Assembly: GCA_045222295.1 (NCBI GenBank)
Contig: JBGUXP010000022.1
Coordinates: 13,853-77,852, forward strand
Reading direction: 5' to 3'
Origin: Colimorpha sp045222295
Lineage (GTDB): Bacteria; Bacteroidota; Bacteroidia; Bacteroidales; P3
DNA length: 64,000 nucleotides
Shown: piece after piece, positions 8,735 through 17,391 of the stretch
Layout of the letters: every line of letters starts with the position of its first letter
Position numbering within the stretch: the first letter of the stretch is position 1
Notes under the pieces: generated by a model
What the model was told of the DNA's origin: nothing
Database searches by the model: none
What the model saw: the letters and a program-made list of their open reading frames with translations, nothing else
Position numbers and translations under genes: made by a program

Positions 8735-8755
8735 GGACTGCCATTTTGGCAGTCC
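8735..8755. promoter_or_regulatory. Palindrome upstream of clpB, possible heat-shock operator
   Basis: GGACTGCC-atttt-GGCAGTCC is a perfect 8-bp inverted repeat about 110 bases before the ATG. It does not match CIRCE. It could be an operator or the terminator of a short upstream transcript (TTTGTT follows). Confidence 0.4.
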
Positions 8756-8800
8756 TTTGTTGTTGGTATGGTTATTGCTTTGAGGGTCAGTGAAAATAAC

Positions 8801-8827
8801 GTTGATACGTTGATAGGTTGATACGTT
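8801..8827. repeat. GTTGATAS tandem repeat
   Basis: Three 8-nt units (GTTGATAC, GTTGATAG, GTTGATAC) plus a partial fourth lie in the clpB leader. Confidence 0.7.
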
Positions 8828-8862
8828 AAAATAAACGAATAATAAATAAAAACCAAATAACT

Positions 8863-11478
8863 ATGACCTTAGACAAGTTCACAATTAAAGCGCAGGAAGC
8901 CGTGCAGAAGGCGCAGGAGGTGGCCCTCGGAGGGCAGCACCCCGCCATCGAGACGGCACACCTGCTGAAGGGGCTCCTCTCGGAAGACGAGAATGTGACA
9001 CCCTACCTCCTCAAGAAGATGGAGGTCAACATCCCCCGCCTGACGCAGCAGGTGGATGAAATCTTAAACTCTATGCCGCGCGTTAGCGGCGGTCAGGTGT
9101 ACCTCAGCTCCGATGCCAACCAAGCCCTTGTGGCCGCACAGCAGCGCGCCACCAAGATGAACGACGAGTTCGTCAGCGTGGAGCATCTGCTGCTGGGTAT
9201 CCTCAGCGGTCGCGACCGCGTGAGCCAACTGCTGAAAGATGCCGGTGTCAACGAGAAGGCACTCCTCGCCGCCATCCAGGACCTCCGCAAGGGCTCCAAG
9301 GTGACCAGCCAAAACCAGGAGCAGACGATGAATGCCTTGAACAAGTATGCCAAGAACCTCAACCAGCTGGCGCAGGCCGGCAAGCTTGACCCCGTCATCG
9401 GACGTGATGAGGAGATTCGTCGTGTGCTGCAGATTCTTAGCCGCCGTACCAAGAACAACCCTATCCTTATCGGTGAACCCGGTGTGGGTAAGACCGCTAT
9501 CGCCGAGGGACTTGCACAACGTATCGTCAGTGGCGACGTGGCCGAGAACCTTCGTAGCAAGACTATCTACAGTCTCGACATGGGTGCACTTATCGCCGGC
9601 GCCAAGTACAAAGGCGAGTTTGAGGAACGACTGAAGAGTGTTATCCGCGAGATTAATGAATCCGACGGCGAGATTATCCTCTTCATCGATGAGATTCACA
9701 CCCTCGTGGGTGCGGGTGGGGGAGAAGGTGCAATGGATGCCGCCAACATCCTCAAGCCGGCTTTGGCAAGAGGTGAACTTCGCGCCATCGGTGCTACGAC
9801 CCTCGCTGAGTACCAGAAGTACTTCGAGAAAGACAAAGCCCTGGAGCGTCGTTTTCAGAGCGTGCTCATCGACGAGCCCTCGGTGCCCGACACTATCAGC
9901 ATCCTCCGTGGCCTGAAGGAGCGCTACGAGGTGCACCACCGTGTGAGAATCAAGGACGAGGCCATCATCGCCGCCGCCGAGCTCTCGCACCGCTACATCT
10001 CCGACCGTTTCCTCCCCGACAAGGCCATCGACCTTATCGACGAGGCGGCTGCCAAGTTGCGTCTGGAAATCGACTCGGTGCCCGAGGAACTTGATGAGAT
10101 AGAGCGCCGTATCCGTCAGCTGGAGATTGAGCGCGAAGCCATTAAAAGAGAAAACGACCAAGACAAGATTGCCCAGCTCGACAAGGAACTGGCCGAACTC
10201 CGCGAGCAGCGCGACCAGATGAAGGCCCGCTGGCAGAACGAGAAGCAGGTGGTCGAGGCCATCCAGGCCGAGGTGAAGAACATAGAGAGCTACAAGTTCG
10301 AGGCCGAGCAGGCCGAGCGTGCCGGCGACTACGGCAAGGTGGCCGAACTGCGCTATGGCCGCATCAAGGAGGCCGAGAAGAAGGTGCAGGAGTTCAAGGA
10401 CCAGCTGAAGCAGATGCAGGCCGACAACGCCATGATCAACGAGGAGGTCGACTCGGAGCAGATAGCCGAAGTGGTCTCGAAGTGGACCGGCATCCCCGTG
10501 ACGCGTATGCTGCAGAGCGAGCGTGAGCGGCTGCTGCACCTCGAGGACGAGCTGCACAAGCGTGTGGTTGGGCAGGACGAGGCAATCAGCGTGATAGCCA
10601 ACGCCGTTCGTCGTTCACGTGCAGGTCTTTCCGACGGCAAGCGTCCTATTGGCAGTTTCATCTTCCTCGGCACCACGGGTGTCGGTAAGACCGAGTTGGC
10701 GAAAGCCCTCGCCGAGGTGCTCTTCGACGATGAGAATATGATGGTGCGAATCGATATGTCTGAATACCAGGAGCGCCACAGTGTCAGTAGGCTCATCGGT
10801 GCACCTCCAGGGTATGTAGGCTACGATGAGAGCGGCCAGCTGACCGAGGCCGTGCGTAGGAAACCATACTCGATAGTGCTCTTCGACGAGATTGAGAAGG
10901 CGCACCCCGATGTGTTTAATATCCTGCTGCAGGTACTGGAAGACGGTCGATTGACCGACAACAAAGGTCGTACCTGCGACTTCAAGAACACCATCATCAT
11001 CATGACCTCGAACATGGGTTCCGACATCATTCGTGAGAAACTGGAGGGCAGCAGCATGCCCACACAGTACGAGCTCGACGAGACCAAGAATGCTGTGATG
11101 GAGATGCTGAAACAGCGCATACGTCCTGAGTTCCTGAACCGTATCGACGAAATCATTATGTTCCAGCCGCTGAGCAAGAATCAGATCAAGGACATCGTCC
11201 GCATACAGCTGTGCATGGTGGCCAAGATGCTGGAGCAGAACGAAATCACCATCTCGGCGACCGACGAGGCCGTCAACCATCTGGCCGAAATCGGTTACGA
11301 CCCCGCCATGGGTGCACGTCCCGTGAAGCGTGTCATCCAGCGCGAGATATTGAACGAGATGAGTCGCCAGCTTCTCGAGGGCAAAATCCACTCCAACGAG
11401 ACCATCATCATCGATGTCATCGACGACCACTTCGTCTTCTACAACCCTGCAGGGAAACCGAGTACCGCTAAGAAATAA
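8863..11478 (+). CDS. clpB: ATP-dependent disaggregase ClpB
   Basis: A hexameric AAA+ chaperone of the cytosol that, with DnaK, pulls proteins out of aggregates. At 871 residues it is of normal length. It has the double Clp N domain (from MTLDKFTIKAQEAVQKAQEV), a first AAA+ module with GEPGVGKT near residue 204 and FIDEIHTLVGAGG, a long middle coiled coil (about residues 400-530, rich in Glu/Arg/Lys) that distinguishes ClpB from ClpA/ClpC, and a second AAA+ module with GTTGVGKT near residue 604. It is single-copy here and followed by a strong terminator. Heat induction is expected. The upstream palindrome is a candidate site. Confidence 0.97.
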   Translation: MTLDKFTIKAQEAVQKAQEVALGGQHPAIETAHLLKGLLSEDENVTPYLLKKMEVNIPRLTQQVDEILNSMPRVSGGQVYLSSDANQALVAAQQRATKMNDEFVSVEHLLLGILSGRDRVSQLLKDAGVNEKALLAAIQDLRKGSKVTSQNQEQTMNALNKYAKNLNQLAQAGKLDPVIGRDEEIRRVLQILSRRTKNNPILIGEPGVGKTAIAEGLAQRIVSGDVAENLRSKTIYSLDMGALIAGAKYKGEFEERLKSVIREINESDGEIILFIDEIHTLVGAGGGEGAMDAANILKPALARGELRAIGATTLAEYQKYFEKDKALERRFQSVLIDEPSVPDTISILRGLKERYEVHHRVRIKDEAIIAAAELSHRYISDRFLPDKAIDLIDEAAAKLRLEIDSVPEELDEIERRIRQLEIEREAIKRENDQDKIAQLDKELAELREQRDQMKARWQNEKQVVEAIQAEVKNIESYKFEAEQAERAGDYGKVAELRYGRIKEAEKKVQEFKDQLKQMQADNAMINEEVDSEQIAEVVSKWTGIPVTRMLQSERERLLHLEDELHKRVVGQDEAISVIANAVRRSRAGLSDGKRPIGSFIFLGTTGVGKTELAKALAEVLFDDENMMVRIDMSEYQERHSVSRLIGAPPGYVGYDESGQLTEAVRRKPYSIVLFDEIEKAHPDVFNILLQVLEDGRLTDNKGRTCDFKNTIIIMTSNMGSDIIREKLEGSSMPTQYELDETKNAVMEMLKQRIRPEFLNRIDEIIMFQPLSKNQIKDIVRIQLCMVAKMLEQNEITISATDEAVNHLAEIGYDPAMGARPVKRVIQREILNEMSRQLLEGKIHSNETIIIDVIDDHFVFYNPAGKPSTAKK

Positions 11479-11563
11479 ATCGAATGTGGCGAGGAATTCT
11501 AATAAAAAGGATTCCTGAGTGGATTAGTTAAAAAAGGAAATAAACGTTTGGAAATTAGTGTGG

Positions 11564-11596
11564 AATGGGCGCGACGTAAGTTGCGCCCATTTTTTT
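11564..11596 (+). terminator. clpB terminator
   Basis: AATGGGCGCGAC, loop GTAA and GTTGCGCCCATT form a 12-bp stem with a G-T pair, followed by seven T. Confidence 0.9.
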
Positions 11597-11642
11597 GTGT
11601 CAACCAAGCGACAACTGCCTATGAACCAGTTATTAACTCTTT

Positions 11643-11692
11643 ACCAACTCCTAACCAAGTCCTACCATGGTAGGACTTGGTTAGGAGTTGGT
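11643..11692. repeat. Perfect 50-bp palindrome
   Basis: The two 25-base arms (11643-11667 and 11668-11692) are exact reverse complements with no spacer, centred on CCATGG. The core ACCAACTCCTA/TAGGAGTTGGT recurs in the palindromes at 39895-39947 and 54557-54600. Confidence 0.9.
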
Positions 11693-11765
11693 TGGTGTAT
11701 GGTGTGTTGTGTGGGGCAGGAGAGGAGGGGAGAGAAATATATTTTTCCATGTCGCGGAATTTTTG

Positions 11766-11773
11766 TATCTTTG
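11766..11773 (+). promoter_or_regulatory. Promoter -7 box of dnaX
   Basis: TATCTTTG, about 50 bases before the dnaX ATG. A -33 TTG is not obvious. Confidence 0.55.
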
Positions 11774-11823
11774 CTTTGCAAAAGGTATGTGAGTTTGGAG
11801 TTTATTAACGGAAAAACAGATAG

Positions 11824-12927
11824 ATGGATAATTTCATAGTATCGGCAAGAAAGTATCGTCCCACGACATTCGCCAGCGTGGTGGGGCAGGAGCATATCAC
11901 GCGGACGCTGAAGAACGCCATAGCGACAGGTCAGCTGCCACAGGCTTTCCTCTTCTGCGGACCGCGCGGCGTGGGTAAGACGACCTGTGCGCGTATCCTT
12001 GCCAAAACGATTAATTGCGAGCATCGTACCGCCGACGGTGAGGCCTGCAACCAGTGCGATAGTTGTCGTTCCTTCAATGAGGGCGCATCGATGAGCATTT
12101 TCGAACTCGATGCCGCCTCGAACAACTCGGTGGACAATATGCGAGAGCTGGTGAAGCAGGTCTATATACCACCTCAGATGGGCAAGTACAAGGTCTATAT
12201 CATTGATGAGGTCCACATGCTGAGTCAGGCGGCTTTCAACGCCTTCCTGAAGACCCTCGAAGAGCCACCGAATTACGCCAAGTTTATCCTGGCCACTACC
12301 GAGAAACACAAGATTATCCCCACCATCCTTAGCCGTTGCCAGGTATTTGATTTCAAGCGCATCGAGAATGAAGATATCGTTCGTCACTTGAAGTATGTGG
12401 CTGATAGCGAAGGAGTGAAATTTGAAGAGGGTGCGCTGGAGGTCATCGCCCGCAAGGCCGAGGGCGGTCTGCGCGACGCTCTGTCTATCTTTGACCAGCT
12501 GGTGAACTTTACCCAGGGAAACTTGACCTATCAGGGTGTGCTTGAGAATCTTAACGTGCTTGACTCGGATTACTACTTTAAGCTGACCGACTTCATGAAA
12601 GCCGGTAACTTGAGCGGGGCCCTGCTGCTCTATCAGGAGGTTATCGGCAAGGGATTCGGAGGCCAGCACTTCCTTACGGGGCTATGTGAGCATCTGAGGA
12701 ACCTCATGGTGAGCCTTGACCCGCAGACACTCAAGCTGATAGATGGCGGCGACGCTCTCCGCCAGCGCTACGGCCAGCAGGCTCAGCAGTGCGGATTGCC
12801 AGCACTGTTGGGATGGCTCAACACCGCTTCGGAGTATGAATATAAGTTCCGTGAAGCCAACAACAAGAACCTGTTTGTCGAGGTGTGTCTGATGAAACTT
12901 ACAACCGCCTCGATGCCAAATGGATAG
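11824..12927 (+). CDS. dnaX: DNA polymerase III clamp-loader subunit DnaX, gamma-like part
   Basis: This part encodes the AAA+ motor of the replication clamp loader. GPRGVGKT (residues 46-53) is the P loop. Cys65, Cys75, Cys78 and Cys81 form the zinc module. IIDEVHML is Walker B, and ILSRCQVFDF carries the SRC motif. The frame stops at TAG 12925-12927 after 367 residues, at the end of domain III. The same frame then continues open to 13506 with an intact tau-type C-terminal domain. The stop therefore yields a gamma-like product, and full-length tau (560 residues) would need readthrough or reinitiation. Alternatives are a recent nonsense mutation or a base error. TAG is an ordinary stop elsewhere in the window (rho, dapF). 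Confidence 0.93.
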   Translation: MDNFIVSARKYRPTTFASVVGQEHITRTLKNAIATGQLPQAFLFCGPRGVGKTTCARILAKTINCEHRTADGEACNQCDSCRSFNEGASMSIFELDAASNNSVDNMRELVKQVYIPPQMGKYKVYIIDEVHMLSQAAFNAFLKTLEEPPNYAKFILATTEKHKIIPTILSRCQVFDFKRIENEDIVRHLKYVADSEGVKFEEGALEVIARKAEGGLRDALSIFDQLVNFTQGNLTYQGVLENLNVLDSDYYFKLTDFMKAGNLSGALLLYQEVIGKGFGGQHFLTGLCEHLRNLMVSLDPQTLKLIDGGDALRQRYGQQAQQCGLPALLGWLNTASEYEYKFREANNKNLFVEVCLMKLTTASMPNG

Positions 12928-13506
12928 ATTGCAAGAAGTCCCGAAAGGGCAGGCACGGAGAAATGTGAAAGAAAGGAGCCGGAGGTAAAGCCAACGGTTG
13001 CTCCGTTGTTGCAACCCGTTCAGGAGCCTGTGGTTAGGCCTCAGCAGGCTGTTGCCGCTCCGATGTCTTCACGTCCTACTCCGATATTAGGTGGTATTTC
13101 CATCAAGGTAACGCAACCAAAGGTGGAGTCTGTACAGCATATCGCTGTGGAAGTGAAGCCGTTGACCGAGGAGGACTTGCAGGTCTACTGGAAAGAGGCT
13201 GGCGAGAAACTAGGCCTTCAGGAACTGCTCTCTGAAGCCGTGCCTCACTTGGGTGAAAAGCCCGGATGCTTCGAGGTGGACGCACAGTCGGTGACCTTCC
13301 ACGAGGACTTCAAGGCGCACAAGATTGACATCATGGAGTTCTTCCGCGGCAAGACCGGCATGAAGATGCTCGACTGCAAGGTTAACCCGCGGTTTGTGAG
13401 CATGGAAGAGGTGATTTATTCGCCTGATGACAAATACAACGCCATGCTGGAGCATAATTCCAAGCTGGTGGAATTGAGGAAGTTGTTTCCCCAAATAGAC
13501 TATTAA
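12928..13506 (+). CDS. dnaX: DnaX tau-specific C-terminal part, downstream of the amber codon
   Basis: This segment is in the same frame as dnaX after TAG 12925-12927. First comes a Pro/Val/Gln-rich linker (APLLQPVQEPVVRPQQAV). Then comes a well-kept domain with EVKPLTEEDLQVYWKEAGEK and the ending HNSKLVELRKLFPQIDY, which matches the tail of Bacteroidetes DnaX proteins. No decay is visible, which argues for recent loss or for expression by readthrough. There is no good internal ATG near the join; TTG codons at about 13003-13008 are the only early candidates. The next gene, dapF, starts three bases after the stop, so the two were built as one operon. Confidence 0.75.
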   Translation: MARSPERAGTEKCERKEPEVKPTVAPLLQPVQEPVVRPQQAVAAPMSSRPTPILGGISIKVTQPKVESVQHIAVEVKPLTEEDLQVYWKEAGEKLGLQELLSEAVPHLGEKPGCFEVDAQSVTFHEDFKAHKIDIMEFFRGKTGMKMLDCKVNPRFVSMEEVIYSPDDKYNAMLEHNSKLVELRKLFPQIDY

Positions 13507-13508
13507 CC

Positions 13509-14291
13509 ATGAAATTCTATAAGTTTGACGGTGCCGGGAATGATTTCGTCGTGATAGACAATCGCGACAGTAACTTCCGTGCCACGGAAGAGGAGGTGGC
13601 CAGGCTGTGCCACCGAAGGTGCGGTGTGGGCGCCGATGGCCTGATGACGCTGGAAAGACCTCCCGAGGGCTATGATTTCGAGATGAAATACTACAACAGC
13701 GACGGCCGTCTGGGCTCTATGTGCGGAAATGGAGGCCGCTGCATTGCGGCGTTCGCCCATTTGCTCGGGATGCCCAAGCATTTGAACTTTAAGGGTTTCG
13801 ACGGTCCGCACGATGCCGAAATCATTATGTGGGACGAGAAGCGTGGAATTGGTATCGTGAAATTGGGGATGCGCAATGTGGCGACCCGGGAGGTGCGCCG
13901 CTGTATGAACGGTTGGTTTCTGGATACGGGCTCTCCTCACTATGTGCAGAGAGTGAGAGATTTGGAACATTTTGATGTTTTGGGGGAGGGACGACGACTC
14001 AGGAACAACAAGACAGAGTTCCCGGAAGGGACGAATGTCGACTTTATAGAAGATTTACCTGACGGCCGCCTTTTTGTGCGCACCTTTGAACGAGGCGTTG
14101 AGGACGAGACTTGGGCTTGTGGCACGGGTGTAACCGCTTGCGCTATAGTGACAGGAAATCATGCCATTGTGACACGTGGCGGTGATTTTAAAGTAACCTT
14201 CGATGCCTCGGGCGAGGGTTATAAGAATGTTTGTCTGATAGGTCCAGTGGCCTTGAATTTTACTGGAGAATGGATTTGTTCAGCGCAATAG
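13509..14291 (+). CDS. dapF: Diaminopimelate epimerase
   Basis: This PLP-independent epimerase converts LL- to meso-diaminopimelate for lysine and peptidoglycan synthesis. The 260-residue protein has the N-terminal KFDGAGNDFVVID motif and both catalytic cysteines, C72 in MCGNGGRC and C204 in WACGTGV. It starts three bases after the dnaX frame ends, and its last 22 bases overlap the start of ligA. dnaX-dapF-ligA therefore look co-transcribed, pairing a wall precursor gene with replication genes. Confidence 0.96.
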   Translation: MKFYKFDGAGNDFVVIDNRDSNFRATEEEVARLCHRRCGVGADGLMTLERPPEGYDFEMKYYNSDGRLGSMCGNGGRCIAAFAHLLGMPKHLNFKGFDGPHDAEIIMWDEKRGIGIVKLGMRNVATREVRRCMNGWFLDTGSPHYVQRVRDLEHFDVLGEGRRLRNNKTEFPEGTNVDFIEDLPDGRLFVRTFERGVEDETWACGTGVTACAIVTGNHAIVTRGGDFKVTFDASGEGYKNVCLIGPVALNFTGEWICSAQ

Positions 14292-16339
14292 ATACCGAGC
14301 CCATCCGCAAGCGCATGGAGGAGTTGGCCGAGGAAATCGACCGGCTGAACTATGAGTATTATATGAATGATTGCTCTTTGGTGAGCGATTTCGAGTTCGA
14401 TGCCATGTTGCGCGAACTGCAGGACTTGGAGCAACAATATCCCGATTTGGCATCGCCGCTGAGTCCGACCAAGCGTGTGGGGGGCGAGGTGAACAAGAAT
14501 TTCCGCCAAGTGGAACACCGCTTTCCGATGCTTTCGCTTGGCAACACCTATTCCATAGCGGAGATTGAGGATTTCGAGGCTCGGACACGCAAGTTGCTCG
14601 TCGATAAGGAGTTTAGCTATACCTGCGAACTGAAGTACGACGGCGTGGCTATTGGCTTGACCTATCGTCACGGGCGGCTGGTGCAGGCGGTGACACGTGG
14701 TAACGGTGCCGTGGGCGACGATATCACCGTAAACGCAAAGACCATTACCACCATCCCTTTGAAACTTAGGGGAGACTATCCCGACGACTTCGAGGCGAGG
14801 GGAGAGGTGGTCTATCCTTTCGAGGCCTTTGATGCCATGAACCGGCAGCGCGAGGAAGAGGGATTGGAGCCTTTTGCCAATCCTCGCAATGCTGCCAGTG
14901 GCAGTCTGAAGCTGCAGGACTCGGCCGAGTGTGCCAAGCGTAAGCTGATGTTCTGCATGTACTTCATGATGGCTCCTGGCGGTGTGGAAATACCTGATAC
15001 CCACTTCGGACGGTTGGAGTTTGCCCGCCAGATGGGTTTCAAGGTGCAACCTTATATCAAGGAGTGCAAGGATATCAAGGAGATAAAAGATTTCATTGAA
15101 TACTGGGACAAGGAGCGCTGGAACCTTCCCTTTGGCATCGACGGCATCGTCATTAAGGTTAACCAGACGCCACTGTGGGAGAGTCTGGGTTTGACGGCGA
15201 AGAGTCCACGTTGGGCTATTGCCTACAAATTCAAGGCAGAGCGGGTGAGTACTCCATTGGAAAGCATCAGCTACCAGGTGGGTCGCACAGGTGTCATCAC
15301 GCCGGTGGCCAACCTCAGACCCGTGTGGCTGGGAGGCACCACGGTGAAGCGTGCCACGCTGGTCAATGCCGACTTCATTGCCAAGATGGATATCCATATC
15401 GGCGACAATCTTTTTATCGAGAAGGGAGGCGAGATAATCCCCAAGGTGGTGGGAGTGGACTTTGAACAGCGTTCCGAGGGTTCGATGCCGGTGGCATACA
15501 TAGAGCGCTGCCCCGAATGCGGAACCCCTTTGGTGCGTGCTGAAGGTGAGGCTGGGCATTACTGTCCTAATGCCGACGGCTGTCATCCGCAGATTATTGG
15601 ACGGCTGGAGCATTTTGTCGGTCGCAAGGCCATGGACATTGAGAGTCTGGGACCGGAGCGGTTGGAGATGCTCTACAAAGCAGGCTTGGTGAGGAATATC
15701 GCAGATATCTACGACCTAAAACGGGAGCAACTGATTGGCTTGGGAGCCGATCAGGAGGTCTCCAATGACTCCATGAAGTCGTCGAGCACGCTTCAGGACA
15801 AGAGTGCCGATAACCTGCTGGCAGCCATCGAGGCTTCGAAGCATGTGCCCTTCGAAAGGGTGCTTTTCGCACTGGGAATAAGATATGTGGGAGAGGTAGG
15901 CGCCAAGAAACTGGCACGCTACTTTAAGAACATCGACGCCCTGATGGGTGCCGATGTTGCCGAACTGGCCCAGGTGGAAGACGTGGGCGAGGTGACGGCG
16001 AAGGCGGTGAACGAGTGGTTCGCCAATCCGTTGCACCGCGAGATTATAACCCGGCTGAGACAGGCTGGACTGAAAATGAGTGGGGAATGGAAAGTGGCGA
16101 GTGGAAAACTGGAGGGAATGTCTTTTGTCGTCAGTGGGGTCTTCGAACATTTCTCTCGCGAAGAAATCAAGGCCCACATAGAAAACCATGGCGGCAAAGT
16201 GTCAGGCTCTATCAGTGGAAAGACCACCTATTTGCTTGCAGGGGAGAGAATGGGGCCTGAGAAATTGAAGAAAGCAGAGAAGTTGGGTGTGAAAATTCTT
16301 CCGGAGAATGAATATTTGGAAATGGTTTCTGAGGGATGA
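14270..16339 (+). CDS. ligA: NAD-dependent DNA ligase
   Basis: This enzyme seals nicks in replication and repair using NAD. The 689-residue protein has the adenylation motif ELKYDGVAIG with K122 as nucleophile, the OB fold, a four-cysteine zinc finger (CPEC and CPNADGC around residues 415-440), helix-hairpin-helix repeats and a C-terminal BRCT domain. The start MDLFSAIDTEP at 14270 lies inside the dapF end. Between the HhH region and BRCT, at about residues 602-613, GEWKVASGKLEG is encoded by a GAGTGGAAA-type tandem repeat and looks like a tolerated insertion in the hinge. Its stop overlaps the start of the next gene (ATGA). Confidence 0.96.
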   Translation: MDLFSAIDTEPIRKRMEELAEEIDRLNYEYYMNDCSLVSDFEFDAMLRELQDLEQQYPDLASPLSPTKRVGGEVNKNFRQVEHRFPMLSLGNTYSIAEIEDFEARTRKLLVDKEFSYTCELKYDGVAIGLTYRHGRLVQAVTRGNGAVGDDITVNAKTITTIPLKLRGDYPDDFEARGEVVYPFEAFDAMNRQREEEGLEPFANPRNAASGSLKLQDSAECAKRKLMFCMYFMMAPGGVEIPDTHFGRLEFARQMGFKVQPYIKECKDIKEIKDFIEYWDKERWNLPFGIDGIVIKVNQTPLWESLGLTAKSPRWAIAYKFKAERVSTPLESISYQVGRTGVITPVANLRPVWLGGTTVKRATLVNADFIAKMDIHIGDNLFIEKGGEIIPKVVGVDFEQRSEGSMPVAYIERCPECGTPLVRAEGEAGHYCPNADGCHPQIIGRLEHFVGRKAMDIESLGPERLEMLYKAGLVRNIADIYDLKREQLIGLGADQEVSNDSMKSSSTLQDKSADNLLAAIEASKHVPFERVLFALGIRYVGEVGAKKLARYFKNIDALMGADVAELAQVEDVGEVTAKAVNEWFANPLHREIITRLRQAGLKMSGEWKVASGKLEGMSFVVSGVFEHFSREEIKAHIENHGGKVSGSISGKTTYLLAGERMGPEKLKKAEKLGVKILPENEYLEMVSEG
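16074..16113 (+). repeat. GAGTGGAAA-type tandem repeat inside ligA
   Basis: Imperfect units built from GAGTGG, AATGGAAAGTGG and GAGTGGAAAACTGG encode SGEWKVASGKL at the HhH-BRCT hinge. A related repeat (read on the minus strand) lies in clpC at 63125-63160. Confidence 0.65.
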
Positions 16340-17388
16340 AAAGGACGCTGGCGATAGTATGGGTGTTGCTGTCTGCCTTTGTTGGTAGGACACAAGAGAC
16401 CTTGCACAGCTGGGATTTCTCCCTCAATGGGGGCTATATGATGCCAAATAATCCAGCTTTCAGAGACAAGGCTTCTCCGACTTTGGGATTGGATGTCACT
16501 TGGTGGATCCGGGGAATAGATTCGTCCTTATGGCGTTGCCGCCGGGGATACCCGTCTTTTGGCATCAAAGCCTCATATGCCCATATACCCAATTCGGTGG
16601 CGGGAAACCGTTTCGGACTTACTGGCCAGTTGCGGCAGCCTCTTGGCCGTGCTGAACACTGGGAATGGAGTGTAGGGTTGGGATTGTCGGCCTACACGCG
16701 TCCGCGCAGCATCACAGGCGATACCAACAACATCTTCATAGGCTCGTTAATCAACTGCTTGATAGATTTTGGAATCACCTATCGTCCGACAAACAGGTAT
16801 TTCTTGTCGCTCCGTGTGCTGCATACCAGTAATGGTATGTTGATGTGGCCCAATATGGGTCTGAACTATTTTCAACTGGATTTTGGAACCACGTTTGGTC
16901 AGCGATACCCCAAAAGATATCCGCAAGAGGAGGCTTTCCCAAAATTCCACGAAAGGGAGTTCGGCATCGCCTTCTCGCCTGGGGCCGTCATGTCGCGCGA
17001 CCGCGAGTTCGGAGGCTATTATTTCTGTTACGACCTCTCTCTCTATTTTCAAAAATATACCAGCCCCCTGTTTGCTTTCGGAGGTGCAATGGACCTATGG
17101 TATAATTTCTGCGACACAAGACATTTGGACCGGGAAGAAGGGATCTATAATATTCCACTCTATGTGAGTGCTATGGCGATGATGGAATGTTTCTGGGGGC
17201 CTCTGAGTCTCAAGGCAGGCATCGGTCCCAATATCGTGGTGTCGCCACAGGTGACAATTCCTTTTTATGAAAGGGTAGGGGTTTACTACAACTTCAGCCG
17301 CAACTATCTCGGTGTGGCTGTCAACGCCCACGGTGGCCGTGTGGAATTCATCGAATGGACCTACGGCCGTCGTTTCCCGGTATTGTAG
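16336..17388 (+). CDS. PagL-like acyloxyacyl hydrolase (lipid A deacylase family)
   Basis: A 350-residue protein with a signal peptide (MKRTLAIVWVLLSAFVGRTQ). It then has strands rich in aromatic residues, as in an outer-membrane barrel. LRVLHTSNGMLMWPNMGLNY carries the PagL-type catalytic His-x-Ser-Asn (H163, S165, N166) and the following N.G motif. PagL enzymes remove an acyl chain from lipid A and so change outer-membrane and host-immune properties. The C-terminal half is longer than in proteobacterial PagL, as is usual in Bacteroidetes homologues. The start overlaps the ligA stop by four bases, so it is probably the last gene of that operon. Confidence 0.75.
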   Translation: MKRTLAIVWVLLSAFVGRTQETLHSWDFSLNGGYMMPNNPAFRDKASPTLGLDVTWWIRGIDSSLWRCRRGYPSFGIKASYAHIPNSVAGNRFGLTGQLRQPLGRAEHWEWSVGLGLSAYTRPRSITGDTNNIFIGSLINCLIDFGITYRPTNRYFLSLRVLHTSNGMLMWPNMGLNYFQLDFGTTFGQRYPKRYPQEEAFPKFHEREFGIAFSPGAVMSRDREFGGYYFCYDLSLYFQKYTSPLFAFGGAMDLWYNFCDTRHLDREEGIYNIPLYVSAMAMMECFWGPLSLKAGIGPNIVVSPQVTIPFYERVGVYYNFSRNYLGVAVNAHGGRVEFIEWTYGRRFPVL

Positions 17389-17391
17389 GGT

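Larger units (their letters stand above)
8451..8862. other. Non-coding region upstream of clpB
   Basis: No convincing gene is present. The region holds AT-rich sequence, a perfect palindrome at 8735-8755 and an 8-nt tandem repeat at 8801-8827, just before the clpB start. Confidence 0.5.

Noticed and set aside
8735..8755. CIRCE operator
   Set aside because: The sequence lacks the TTAGCACTC/GAGTGCTAA arms and the 9-base spacer.
9064..10557. 497-codon frame antisense to clpB
   Set aside because: It has no independent promoter, its composition follows the codon bias of clpB, and clpB is beyond doubt. It is a shadow frame.
12925..12927. Amber codon as sign of a recoded genetic code
   Set aside because: TAG ends dapF, rho, the PagL-like gene and others in the same window, so it is a normal stop here.
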